From positions 1,054,001 to 1,118,000 of the forward strand of contig NZ_JRMB01000001.1 of NCBI RefSeq assembly GCF_000759445.1: a stretch of 64,000 nt of DNA, written 5' to 3'. This document shows, one piece after another, positions 29,352 to 37,582 of this stretch. A model generated the notes under the pieces. It did not search any database, had not been told where the DNA came from, and worked only from the letters and a program-made list of their open reading frames with translations. Source of the stretch: Pseudomonas lutea. GTDB lineage: Bacteria; Pseudomonadota; Gammaproteobacteria; Pseudomonadales; Pseudomonadaceae. Position numbers and translations under genes: made by a program. The stretch's first letter is position 1. Each line of letters opens with the position of its first letter.

Positions 29352-29998
29352 ATTTCGACTACGCCTTCGCCTGGTCCATCGTTCCGGATCTGCTCCAGGG
29401 TCTGCTGGTGACGCTGCAAGTGGTGACCCTCGGTTTCCTGCTGGCGGTGCTGCTGGGGCTGTTGCTGGCCATTGCCCAGCGCTCGAAGCATCCGCTGGTG
29501 CAGCGACTGACGGCTGGGTACCTGAGCTTCTTCCGGCATACACCGCTGATGGTTCAGCTGTACGTGCTGTTCTTCGCATTGCCCCTGGCCGGGCTGACGC
29601 TGCCGGCGATTTCCACCGGGGTGATCGGCCTGGGGTTGTATTACGCCGCATACATCGCCGAAGCGTTTCGCGGCGCCATTGAAGGAGTTCCGTCCGGTCA
29701 ATGGGAAGCCGCGCGGGCGCTGGATTTCGACAACGCCACGACATGGCGGCGAATCGTGCTGCCCCAGGCACTGAAACCGATGTTGCCGGTGCTCGGTAAT
29801 TACCTGATCGGGATGTTCAAGGAGACCCCATTGCTGGCGGTGATCACCATCCCGGAGCTGTTTCAGGCGGCGAAACAGATCGCCGGCATGACTTACCGCT
29901 ATAACGAGCCCTACACGGTGATGGCGCTGATGTTTCTGGCGATCAGCGTGCCCACTTCCCTTCTGTTCAAGTACTTCGAGAGGCGCAGCCATGTCTGA
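29348..29998 (+). CDS. ehuD: EhuD-like ABC importer permease
   Basis: This is the 216-residue partner permease with the same fold: LLVTLQVVTLGFLLAVLLGL, YAAYIAEAFRGAIEGVPSGQ and the ATPase-coupling loop WEAARALDFDNATTWRRIVL, then PQALKPMLPVLGNYLIGMFK. The start is GTG at 29348 inside the end of ehuC. Its stop overlaps the ATPase gene start by eight bases. Tight overlap throughout indicates one translational unit. Confidence 0.87.
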   Translation: MNFDYAFAWSIVPDLLQGLLVTLQVVTLGFLLAVLLGLLLAIAQRSKHPLVQRLTAGYLSFFRHTPLMVQLYVLFFALPLAGLTLPAISTGVIGLGLYYAAYIAEAFRGAIEGVPSGQWEAARALDFDNATTWRRIVLPQALKPMLPVLGNYLIGMFKETPLLAVITIPELFQAAKQIAGMTYRYNEPYTVMALMFLAISVPTSLLFKYFERRSHV

Positions 29999-30782
29999 TC
30001 TCGCACACGGTTTGCCTGGCGCTTCGCCGCAGATCATTCTCAGGCAAGTGGTCAAAAGCTTCGGTGCGACGCGGGTTATCGATCACCTTGACCTGAGCAT
30101 TCCCGCCGGCCAAAAAGTCGCGCTGATCGGCCCCAGCGGGTCGGGCAAATCCACGGTGCTGCGCCTGATCAAAGGCCTGGAGGCCTATCAACAGGGCAGC
30201 ATCGAGGTGGCTGGATCACCGGTGCCGGCAGCGTCTGGCGGCTGGCGCTGGCCTGGCAAAACCAAACCACCGCTGGTGCATCGTGTCGGCATGGTCTTCC
30301 AGCAGTTCAACCTGTTTCCACACCTGACCGTGCAGCAGAACGTCACCGAGGCGCCGCTGCAGGTGCTCAAGCTGAGCCGCGAGGAAGCCCTGGAGCGCGC
30401 CCATCAGTACCTTGGTCTGGTCGGTTTGAGCCACAAGGCCGACGCCTATCCTGCGCAACTGTCCGGCGGCCAGCAGCAACGCGTGGCGATTGCCCGCGCC
30501 CTGGCCATGCGCCCGCAAGTGATGCTGTTCGATGAGGTGACGTCGGCACTTGATCCGGAACTGGTGGGCGAGGTACTGGCGGTGATCCGAGCCATTGCCC
30601 ATGAGCAGCAGATGACCATGCTGCTGGTGACCCATGAGATGAAGTTTGCTCAGGACATTGCGGATCGGGTGCTGTTCATGGAGGCCGGCCGCATCGTCGC
30701 CGATGGCTCTCCGAACGAGGTCCTGATTGATCCCCAAAACGAACGCACGCGACGCTTTCTTAATCTTGTGGAGCAACGTTGA
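29991..30782 (+). CDS. ehuA: EhuA-like ABC importer ATP-binding protein
   Basis: The 263-residue ATPase energises the permease pair before it. Walker A is GPSGSGKST (about residue 45), the Q-loop is GMVFQQFNLFPHLTVQQNV, the signature is LSGGQQQRVAIARALAM, and Walker B is VMLFDEVTSALDPELVGEVL, followed by the H-loop LLVTHEMKFA. An insertion of about 12 residues between Walker A and the Q-loop (around GGWRWPGKTKPP) is typical of the EhuA group. It is the last gene of the operon. Confidence 0.9.
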   Translation: MSDLAHGLPGASPQIILRQVVKSFGATRVIDHLDLSIPAGQKVALIGPSGSGKSTVLRLIKGLEAYQQGSIEVAGSPVPAASGGWRWPGKTKPPLVHRVGMVFQQFNLFPHLTVQQNVTEAPLQVLKLSREEALERAHQYLGLVGLSHKADAYPAQLSGGQQQRVAIARALAMRPQVMLFDEVTSALDPELVGEVLAVIRAIAHEQQMTMLLVTHEMKFAQDIADRVLFMEAGRIVADGSPNEVLIDPQNERTRRFLNLVEQR

Positions 30783-30921
30783 TCCCACGACTGGCGGCCC
30801 TGGCCGGGCTGGCTGAGCTCGCAGGACCGGCGCTGGCAGCACAGCGACGTGAAAAAAACCCGAACTCGTCCAGCGCTGGCACATCCAACCTACAACGCCC
30901 TACCACTCCGAGGATGAACCC

Positions 30922-31158
30922 ATGAGCAAGCAGACCCCCGTCGATCCACGCGACGCCGTGCAACCTGACGCGCCGACCCTCGACAGCGCCGGCAAACCTG
31001 TCAACGTGGTCCAGCGAGACCTCGCCGACAGAGATGACGACACCCGCGCCGTGGACGAAGTCATCACGCCGGTGTCCACCCGCGAGAAGGAGCAGGATGT
31101 TGAGGAGCTGAACAAGAAGTCGGCTGAAATCGAGCGCAAGGTTGCCGACGGTCGCTGA
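30922..31158 (+). CDS. Small hydrophilic protein of unknown function
   Basis: This 78-residue, highly charged protein has no membrane segment or cysteine. It begins MSKQTPVDPRDAVQPDAPTL and ends in a likely short coiled coil, REKEQDVEELNKKSAEIERK. A good GAGGA site precedes the ATG, and a GC hairpin (31167-31186) follows the stop. Its codon pattern looks like that of a real Pseudomonas gene. I do not recognise a family; the composition recalls small stress-associated disordered proteins, but that is a guess. Confidence 0.65.
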   Translation: MSKQTPVDPRDAVQPDAPTLDSAGKPVNVVQRDLADRDDDTRAVDEVITPVSTREKEQDVEELNKKSAEIERKVADGR

Positions 31159-31166
31159 TACCCCGC

Positions 31167-31186
31167 GGGCGGCCTCTGTGCCGCCC
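31167..31186 (+). terminator. Hairpin after the small hydrophilic protein gene
   Basis: GGGCGGC (31167-31173) and GCCGCCC (31180-31186) enclose six bases, then TGTTCC. It sits nine bases past the stop. Confidence 0.55.
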
Positions 31187-31420
31187 TGTTCCTCCCCCTG
31201 CCCTGCCACTCCCCCGTGCTGCTTTCAATCCCTACCGACTGGCGCCGGCGCCATTAGCTGCTAGCGTTGCATGAGCACCATGGACCGCACATCACGGCGC
31301 GCCCGAAACCGGGCCGCTCGAATTGTCTTCTGCGCGCGCGTGGGCTGCCCGCTTTCTTGAAGGTCTGTCACCGTCGGTGGCTGCGGGCAAATCGGTGCAC
31401 ACAGCGAAGGGAGTCACACC

Positions 31421-32095
31421 ATGAACATGCCGATACTCTGGGCAATTATTTGTTGCGCCATGCTGGGGTTCGGCGGTTGCGCCAGTTCACGAGTCGATCC
31501 GGCTCAGTATTCAGGGTTTCTGAAAGACTACAGCCTTCTCAAACCCGCAGAGAGTGCGACCGGGGCCCCGGTCATGCGCTGGATCGACCCGGACGTGAAG
31601 CTGGGCAAATACACCCGGGTGTACATCGAGCCCAGCCAGTTCTTTCCCCCGCCACAGCCCACTGCGGTGATCCCGGCGCAAACGCTGCAGGCCATCACCC
31701 GCTATTTTGATACGGCGCTGCGCCGCGAGCTCGGCAAGAACCTGCCACTGGCCAGCGGGCCCGGGCCTGACACCCTGGTCGTGCGTCCGGCGATTACCGC
31801 TGTTTCAACCAGCACCGAAGACTTGAAACCTTATGAGGTCATCCCGCTCGCGCTGGTAGCCGCTGCCGTCAACACCGCCACCGGGGGCCGGGATCAGAAG
31901 GTGGAAATCGCCACGGAAGCAGCGTTTCTCGATGCCGACAGCCATAAGGTGCTTGCCCAGGTGGTGCGCAAAGGCAGCGGCACACCCCTGGAGAATGACA
32001 AAACCCAATTGACCCTTGATTCCGTTAAGCCGGTGCTCGACGGCTGGGCAAAGGACCTGCGTCTGAGCTACGAAACCCTGAAGGCAAAGCATTGA
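31421..32095 (+). CDS. DUF3313-like outer-membrane lipoprotein
   Basis: The 224-residue protein has a lipoprotein signal with lipobox GFGGC (Cys20). The mature part matches the DUF3313 pattern: YSGFLKDYSLLKPAESATGA, MRWIDPDVKLGKYTRVYIEP, and repeated beta-rich segments ending in VKPVLDGWAKDLRLSYETL. Members are small envelope lipoproteins without a known role. Ser after the acylated Cys favours outer-membrane sorting. It stands alone on the + strand, convergent with the response regulator gene. Confidence 0.8.
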   Translation: MNMPILWAIICCAMLGFGGCASSRVDPAQYSGFLKDYSLLKPAESATGAPVMRWIDPDVKLGKYTRVYIEPSQFFPPPQPTAVIPAQTLQAITRYFDTALRRELGKNLPLASGPGPDTLVVRPAITAVSTSTEDLKPYEVIPLALVAAAVNTATGGRDQKVEIATEAAFLDADSHKVLAQVVRKGSGTPLENDKTQLTLDSVKPVLDGWAKDLRLSYETLKAKH

Positions 32096-32140
32096 TCACA
32101 CCGGGCTGCGCCCATCTCGCCAACGCGGCGTGACCGCCCG

Positions 32141-32503
32141 CTAACCCGCGCCCAGCAGGACCCGTACGGCGTCTACTATCGCGTTGATCTCAAACGGCTT
32201 GTCGAACACTTTGTTGAACAGGTCAGGCCGTGCAACGCCCAGATGGGATTGCGCACCACTCATCAGCATGATGGGGATTTGTCCCAGTGTCGGGCTCTGG
32301 CGTACCGCTTCCGCCAACTCGATGCCGTTCATTCCCGGCATCATGTAGTCGGTGATGATCAATTGCGGGCGTTCGCGTTCAAGAATACCCAGCGCTCGCT
32401 GTCCACTGCCAGCGGTGACCGTCAGATAGCCTTCATCCTCAAGGGCGAAGCTCAGTATGTCGGCGATGAGGTACTCATCATCGACAATCAGAATGGTGGT
32501 CAT
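32141..32503 (-). CDS. Single-domain (receiver-only) response regulator
   Basis: The 120-residue protein is a CheY-like receiver with no output domain. It has the acidic pair Asp8/Asp9, phosphoacceptor Asp52 in LIITDYMMPGMNGIELAEA, Ser in LMSGAQS and Lys in VFDKPFEI. The ATG at 32503 begins MTTILIVDDE; an upstream in-frame start adds MLARAEGC. The KaiC-like ATPase gene ends 27 bp before it on the same strand, so the two are probably co-transcribed and may act in one pathway, as receiver domains and KaiC-like ATPases do in several bacteria. Confidence 0.9.
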   Translation of the reverse strand: MTTILIVDDEYLIADILSFALEDEGYLTVTAGSGQRALGILERERPQLIITDYMMPGMNGIELAEAVRQSPTLGQIPIMLMSGAQSHLGVARPDLFNKVFDKPFEINAIVDAVRVLLGAG

Positions 32504-32530
32504 GCAACCCTCCGCGCGCGCGAGCAATCA

Positions 32531-33976
32531 TCAGCTCGATGGCGCCCACCGCGGCGTGGCATTGCCTGAATCGTCGAGGGCATGGAATGCAGCCTTTTTC
32601 ACAGTCAGACCCTGTTCGCCAATCAAGACGTCCAACAGGGCCGGGTCGTAGGGGTTATCACGAATTTTGAGGATCGACAGCTGGCGAACCAGCCCCGCCG
32701 AGGACTGGCCAAAGCGGATCAGCAGCAAGTTATCGACAATCCCCGACAGGTCCGGCGCCGGTGCATCGACGTTCCCGCCCAGCAGGCCGTGGACTTCCCA
32801 GCTGGCCACCACCGTGACGTCAAGGGCCCGGAGCTCGCCCATCAGGGCGCTGAACAGGTCAAGAATGCGTGACTGATCGGCCGCCGCGCGGGCCATGCCG
32901 CCAAGGCTGTCGAGGAAAACGCGTTTGATGCCTTTCTCTTTGACCACCCGCAACAGGCCAAGGGCCAACTTGTCGATCACCTCGGTGGTCACCGACTGCC
33001 ACATGATGCTCAAGGCACCGGAGCGCTCCAGGGCTTCAAAATCCAGCCCAAGCGCTGAGGCCTTTGCGCGCAGGCGCTGCGGCGATTCGTAGAAGCCGAA
33101 CAGCAGACCCGGCGCCTCAGGCGTCGCGCGCGCGAGGAAATTCAGGCCAAACGTGGTCTTGCCGGTCCCGGACGGGCCGAGCAACAGGGTCACCGACGAC
33201 TCCACGAGCCCGCCGCCAATCAGCGGGTCCAGCGCGTCGACGCCGCTGGGCACAACGGTCAACTCAGCACTGTCGCGCAAGGCGGAGTGGGTAATGGTGC
33301 TTTCCAGACGGGGATAAACGACCAGCCCGTTTTCGGTGATTTCGCACTCATGGGCGCCGGGAATGGCGCCGCTGCCTCGGGTCTTGCGCAGCTTGATACG
33401 GCGCACGGATTTGTTGCCGACCAGCTCCTCGCCCATCTCCAGCACGCCGTCGACCATGGTGTGCTCAGGGCTGCCGTCGTCGAGCTGGGAGCTGGTCAGG
33501 AAAAACACCGTGCAGCCGGCAAACGCCGCGTGGCCCTGCAGCTCGGAGATGAAGCGTTTGGTATTGATGGCGGACTCGGCTTTGGAGCGAGCGTTTAGCA
33601 GCCCGTCCAGAATCATCACCGTGGACTTCTGGCGAACGATCTCGCGGCGCAGCAATTTCACGACTTCGTCGAGCCCGTCGTTTTCCATGGTGTCGAACGC
33701 GCTGACGAACTGAATCTGATCGCCGACCCGGTCTTTCTCGAAGAAACTCATGGTCGACAGGAACTGAAACAGGCGTTCGTGGGGTTCGGCAAGCAGGGTC
33801 GCGAAAAGGACGCGACCGCCGTTGCGGATGTGATTAAAACCAATCTGATTGGCCAGGATGGTTTTGCCCGAGCCGGGTCGGCCCTGGATGATGTAGGAAG
33901 ATCCGGAAACGAAACCGCCCATTAGCAGCTCATCAAGCCCTTCGATACCGCTCTGAAGGCGTTTTAGCTGATTCAA
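32531..33976 (-). CDS. KaiC-like ATPase with two RecA-type domains
   Basis: The 481-residue protein has two KaiC domains. The first has Walker A GRPGSGKTILAN (about residue 35), STVMILDGLLNARSKAESAI, and HECEITENGLVVYP at its end. The second has Walker A GPSGTGKTTFGLNFLAR (about residue 270) and GIKRVFLDSLGGMARAAADQ. Two-domain KaiC homologues occur in many non-cyanobacteria without KaiA and usually act with response regulators or kinases rather than as clocks. Here the downstream gene is a receiver-only regulator. It is shorter than cyanobacterial KaiC (about 519) and the phosphosite region is not recognisable. Confidence 0.88.
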   Translation of the reverse strand: MNQLKRLQSGIEGLDELLMGGFVSGSSYIIQGRPGSGKTILANQIGFNHIRNGGRVLFATLLAEPHERLFQFLSTMSFFEKDRVGDQIQFVSAFDTMENDGLDEVVKLLRREIVRQKSTVMILDGLLNARSKAESAINTKRFISELQGHAAFAGCTVFFLTSSQLDDGSPEHTMVDGVLEMGEELVGNKSVRRIKLRKTRGSGAIPGAHECEITENGLVVYPRLESTITHSALRDSAELTVVPSGVDALDPLIGGGLVESSVTLLLGPSGTGKTTFGLNFLARATPEAPGLLFGFYESPQRLRAKASALGLDFEALERSGALSIMWQSVTTEVIDKLALGLLRVVKEKGIKRVFLDSLGGMARAAADQSRILDLFSALMGELRALDVTVVASWEVHGLLGGNVDAPAPDLSGIVDNLLLIRFGQSSAGLVRQLSILKIRDNPYDPALLDVLIGEQGLTVKKAAFHALDDSGNATPRWAPSS

Positions 33977-34226
33977 ATTTGCTTCCTCCGCCTAAGGGAC
34001 GGCGTCGTGAACGTTACAGGTTAAATACCGCTGTGCGGGCGGCCCGCCGCGCTTGGAGCGGGTCGGCGCGGGCCGCAAAGACGTCAGACGTCACGCGACA
34101 CAGCGCGCATTCTTCCGTTTTTAAGAACGCTTTCCAAGCGCAATCATCATTTGATTTGGCCCCAAAGTCGGGCGCCGCTGGAGACTCTTCGCCCGCACAT
34201 CATCCAAACGGATGAGATGGCTCGGT

Positions 34227-34403
34227 TCAAACGGCCTCCTCCTCCGGGGCGCAGCCGTCGGTCTCGGCCTTGGACTGATCGCTGCGACGCTCTGGTTCTT
34301 CGGGCTTGAGGGGCGCGGACAGCGGGTACTCGGGGGTGTCGTCGACGTTCGCAACGTCATCGTCAGCAGGCCCGCAAACGAGTGATGGATGGGGGGAGCG
34401 CAT
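34227..34403 (-). CDS. Possible small acidic protein
   Basis: A 58-codon frame begins at the ATG complementary to 34401-34403 and encodes a very acidic, proline-rich peptide (CGPADDDVANVDDTPEYPL, then KPEEPERRSDQSKAETDG). The codon composition looks coding, with G/C in most third positions, while the overlapping longer frame at 34121-34465 is rich in Pro/Arg/Ser and looks like a shadow. The ribosome site is weak. I recognise no family. It is the only plausible gene in the ~815-bp gap 33977-34791. Confidence 0.3.
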   Translation of the reverse strand: MRSPHPSLVCGPADDDVANVDDTPEYPLSAPLKPEEPERRSDQSKAETDGCAPEEEAV

Positions 34404-34496
34404 GATCGCAAGTCCATGTAGGGAGACATACCTTGGAGCGGGCAGTCCGCCACTCGTGCGGTCATTCTGACCAGCGGAGCAGGCTGCTCCTAGCCC

Positions 34497-34799
34497 TTCC
34501 CGGCTGAAGCCGGTCCTACAGAAGCACGGTGCCGGTCAGGTGGGCCTGGTTCTGTCCCACAGAAGCATGGTGCCAATCCGGTTGGCTTGAGCCTGTCCCA
34601 CAAAAGCATGGTGCCAATCAGGTCAGCTTGAGCCTGTCCCACAGAAGCACCTTGCCAGTCAGGCCTGCTTGATCATGTCCCACAGAAGCACCTTGCCAGT
34701 CAGGCCTGCTTGATCATGTCCCACCGAAGCACTGTGCCGGTCAGCTCGGCTTGGTTCTGTCCACCAGCAGCGCAGTGCCGCTCAGATCGGCTTAGCCGG
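34497..34799. repeat. Seven-copy 41-bp tandem repeat abutting a REP half-site
   Basis: After a REP half (TTCCCGGCTGAAGCCGGTCC, 34497-34519) come seven units of exactly 41 bp starting at 34513, 34554, 34595, 34636, 34677, 34718 and 34759. The unit is GTCCCACAGAAGCACCTTGC + CAGTCAGGCCTGCTTGATCAT. Units four and five are identical; outer units diverge. The last runs across the stop codon of the sensor kinase gene (34792-34794). The first unit begins within the REP end, so the array seems to have grown from it. There are no unique spacers, so it is not CRISPR. Confidence 0.92.
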
Positions 34800-36078
34800 C
34801 AGGCGAGTCAGGATTCAACAGCACGGTGAAACAGCATCCGCCGTCCGCACGGGTGGTCAGGCTCACTGTCCAGCGCTGGTTGGCGCAGATCCTCTGCACC
34901 AGCGACAGCCCGAGACCCAATCCCTCGCCGCGCTGTTCATCGCCGCGCACGAAGGGCTCGAACATGGCTTGTTGTTTTTCCAGCGGAATGCCGATGCCGC
35001 TGTCCTCGACACTGAAGCCGTCGGTACGCAGGGTCAGCTGAATGAAGCCCTGATCCGTGTAATGCCAGGCGTTGCGCAACAGATTGCCCATGACCGAGCG
35101 CAACAACGGTGCGTTGTACGCTTCGCCGTCGCCCTGGTGACGCTGATAAACGAACGTCAGGCCCTTGGCTTCGATGGACGGGCGCCAGATGTCGGCGAGC
35201 TCATCGGCAATCAGGACCATAGACGAACGCTGCCCCTGCGGGGTGTTTCTGCCCTCGGTACGGGCCAGCAGCAGGAAAGTCTCGACTAACTGATTCATGC
35301 CCGCCGTGGCATTGCTGATGCGCTTGACCTGCGCGCGGGACCGGTCATCCAGCGCCGGATATTCCATCAGCAACTCGCACGATGTGGCCAACACCATCAG
35401 CGGCGTACGCAGCTCGTGACTGACGTCGCTGGTGAATAGCTTTTCGCGGCTCAGTGCGGCGCGCAGCCGGCCCAGGGTTTCGTCGAAGGAACGCGCCAGT
35501 GCGCCGACCTCGTCGCTGGCGTAGTCGCTGGCAAGCACCGGCGCCATCTCCAGCAACTGGTCGCGATGACGCACCTGACCCGCCAGGCGTGACACGGGCG
35601 TGATCACCCGCGACGCCAGCAACCGCCCGAGCAACACTGCGAGCAGCACGCTGAGCACAAAGCCGATCAACACGACGCCGAAGAGTATGCGCTCGCGCTT
35701 TTCAAACTTGCGTTGATCACGCAACAGCACGTAATGGCGACCGTTCACCACAGAGACCATGGCGTAATAGGCTTTCTTGCCACGTGAAAACTCCTGAAAG
35801 CCCGGGCGCAGGCCTTTGAGGTCATCGCTCATGGCCAGGTCGCCGACACCCTCGTCGGCGTAGAACAACTCGTCTTTATCGGGTCGGTGACGCCAGTCGT
35901 CGACGCTGTCCAGGGCCAGCAAACGATGGAGGTTGCCGCCGAGGCTCATGGTGGTCAGACGTTTTTCGACCAGGTGTACCGTCGCGATGATGCCGATGGC
36001 GAACACCCCGGCGACCAGTGTGCTCATCAACGCGAAGACGATGACGATCCGTTGTTTGAGGCTGTGTTTGATGTCCAT
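34792..36078 (-). CDS. Membrane sensor histidine kinase
   Basis: The 428-residue kinase has an N-terminal membrane helix (about 11-33), a ~110-residue periplasmic sensor, a second helix (ILFGVVLIGFVLSVLLAVLL, about 133-152), a HAMP linker, a phosphoacceptor helix (FTSDVSHELRTPLMVLATSC) and a GHKL ATPase (MGNLLRNAWHYT, VEDSGIGIP, GEGLGLGLSLVQRICAN). It resembles OmpR-partner kinases, yet no response regulator gene is adjacent: an MFS exporter lies upstream. Its last two codons and stop fall inside the seventh unit of the 41-bp repeat. Confidence 0.9.
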   Translation of the reverse strand: MDIKHSLKQRIVIVFALMSTLVAGVFAIGIIATVHLVEKRLTTMSLGGNLHRLLALDSVDDWRHRPDKDELFYADEGVGDLAMSDDLKGLRPGFQEFSRGKKAYYAMVSVVNGRHYVLLRDQRKFEKRERILFGVVLIGFVLSVLLAVLLGRLLASRVITPVSRLAGQVRHRDQLLEMAPVLASDYASDEVGALARSFDETLGRLRAALSREKLFTSDVSHELRTPLMVLATSCELLMEYPALDDRSRAQVKRISNATAGMNQLVETFLLLARTEGRNTPQGQRSSMVLIADELADIWRPSIEAKGLTFVYQRHQGDGEAYNAPLLRSVMGNLLRNAWHYTDQGFIQLTLRTDGFSVEDSGIGIPLEKQQAMFEPFVRGDEQRGEGLGLGLSLVQRICANQRWTVSLTTRADGGCCFTVLLNPDSPAG

Positions 36079-36199
36079 GAATGTCCGTGCATGGCGGTAC
36101 TCGAATCCGGGGCCTGGCCCCGCCGGCGCCGATTATCCGATGCGTCATGTCATGGTTTTGTCAAACGCCACACGCTTCGCCATCGGCCAGTGCAGCCCG

Positions 36200-37423
36200 C
36201 TAATGGCTCGCCGCAATACCGGGGCGCATCATCAGCATGCCCAGCGCGCACCCCGCCATCAGCATGCAGGTGACGACAAACACCACCGGCATGCCGAAAT
36301 GCCCGCCCAGAGAGCCACCGGTCAACGGCCCCAGAACCTGGCCGATGTATTGGCAGGACGTCGAGTAACCAAGCATGCGCCCTGCCACGGCGTCGGGCAC
36401 CGAATGCCGAATGATTGCGGCGATGCACGGCAGCAGGCCGCCGAGTGCAATCCCCATGAGAAACCGCAACAGCAGCAGTTGCCATGCGTGGCTGACGAAT
36501 GCCTGGGGAATCAGCAGCAGGGCCGCCGCGCTCAGGCAACCGATGACCACCTTCCAATGGCCGACGCGGTCTGCCAGCTTGCCGATGCGCGACGCCGACA
36601 ACACGCTGGCCAGTGCCGTCGCCGACATAACCAGACCCGCCATCAAGGTGACGTTTTCGGTGTGCAGTTCAGTGAGGTACACCGTGATGATCGGCTCGAT
36701 GGACATGATCGAAAACATCACCAGACAGGCCACCACCAGCATGGTCAGCATCGGCTTTTTGTCAGCGACGAGGTCCCACAGTCTGATCGCAGGCGCCTTC
36801 GCTGCCCCCGGGTGAAGCCTGGGCCGCGGCGCCTCTTTCATCAAAAACAACGTAGCGAGGAAGGTCAGGAAAATCACCCCCCCGGCCAGAAAAAACGTAG
36901 CGCGGATGCCAATCAGCGGCGGCAGCAGACCTCCGATCAGCGGCCCGGCGAGGTTGCCCGCCATGATCCCCGACGACAGCATCCCCAGCGCCCAGCCCGT
37001 TCGCGCCTTCGGGGTCTGGGTCGCCACCAGAATGGTCGCGCCGGAGGCGTAGCCGCCGAGCAGCCCCGCCAACAGTCGCAGCCCCACCAACTGGTAAATG
37101 TTTTCCGCCAGGCCGATCAGGGACATGGCGATGGCCATGCCCAGACTGGCGCGAATCAGCATCAGCTTGCGCCCATAACGGTCGCCCAGACGGCCCCACA
37201 ACGGCGCCGTGAGTGCGGCAGACAAAAAGGTCGCACCGAACGCAACCCCTGACCACTGCACAATGGCAGCCGGATCGCTGACGCCCAGGTGCTCGACGTA
37301 CAGCGGCAGGAACGGCAGCAGCAAGGTCATGGCAACGATGGTGGTGAAAGCGCCGAATACGCAGACCACAAGGTTGCGCTTCCAGTGTGCCTCGGCGAGG
37401 GGTGGCGGGCTTGGACAGGTCAT
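36200..37423 (-). CDS. MFS-family multidrug/efflux transporter
   Basis: The 407-residue protein has about twelve membrane helices. Motif A of drug:proton antiporters (GRLGDRYGRKLMLIRASLGM) follows the second helix and a degenerate copy (SRIGKLADRVGHWKVVIGCL) lies mid-protein, separating two six-helix halves. PLIGGLLPPLIGIRATFFLA fits motif C of exporters. I chose the ATG at 37423 (MTCPSPPPLAEAHWKRN); a start at 37474 would add a non-conserved leader. The sensor kinase gene follows 121 bp downstream on the same strand. The substrate is unknown. Confidence 0.88.
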   Translation of the reverse strand: MTCPSPPPLAEAHWKRNLVVCVFGAFTTIVAMTLLLPFLPLYVEHLGVSDPAAIVQWSGVAFGATFLSAALTAPLWGRLGDRYGRKLMLIRASLGMAIAMSLIGLAENIYQLVGLRLLAGLLGGYASGATILVATQTPKARTGWALGMLSSGIMAGNLAGPLIGGLLPPLIGIRATFFLAGGVIFLTFLATLFLMKEAPRPRLHPGAAKAPAIRLWDLVADKKPMLTMLVVACLVMFSIMSIEPIITVYLTELHTENVTLMAGLVMSATALASVLSASRIGKLADRVGHWKVVIGCLSAAALLLIPQAFVSHAWQLLLLRFLMGIALGGLLPCIAAIIRHSVPDAVAGRMLGYSTSCQYIGQVLGPLTGGSLGGHFGMPVVFVVTCMLMAGCALGMLMMRPGIAASH

Positions 37424-37582
37424 GGCAGCTCCCACATGTACGGAATGCGCACACGGTAGTAGCCAAACAGCCATAAATAAAATTCATGTTTTTTATAGCG
37501 CGGATTCCCGACAGGAATACCTTTTACCCTCCAAGCCAGGCCTCGCGCCCCATGCACCCGCGAGGGGGTGCAACGCGCAATG

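Noticed and set aside
34121..34465. 114-codon open frame on the - strand
   Set aside because: Rich in Pro, Arg and Ser with no motif. The overlapping 58-codon acidic frame has better coding character.
34513..34799. Possible CRISPR array
   Set aside because: The 41-bp units are directly adjacent with no unique spacers and no cas genes nearby, so it is a plain tandem repeat.
35933..37252. 439-codon open frame on the + strand
   Set aside because: It is antisense to the MFS exporter and part of the sensor kinase gene; its Gln/His/Arg-rich composition is typical of shadows.
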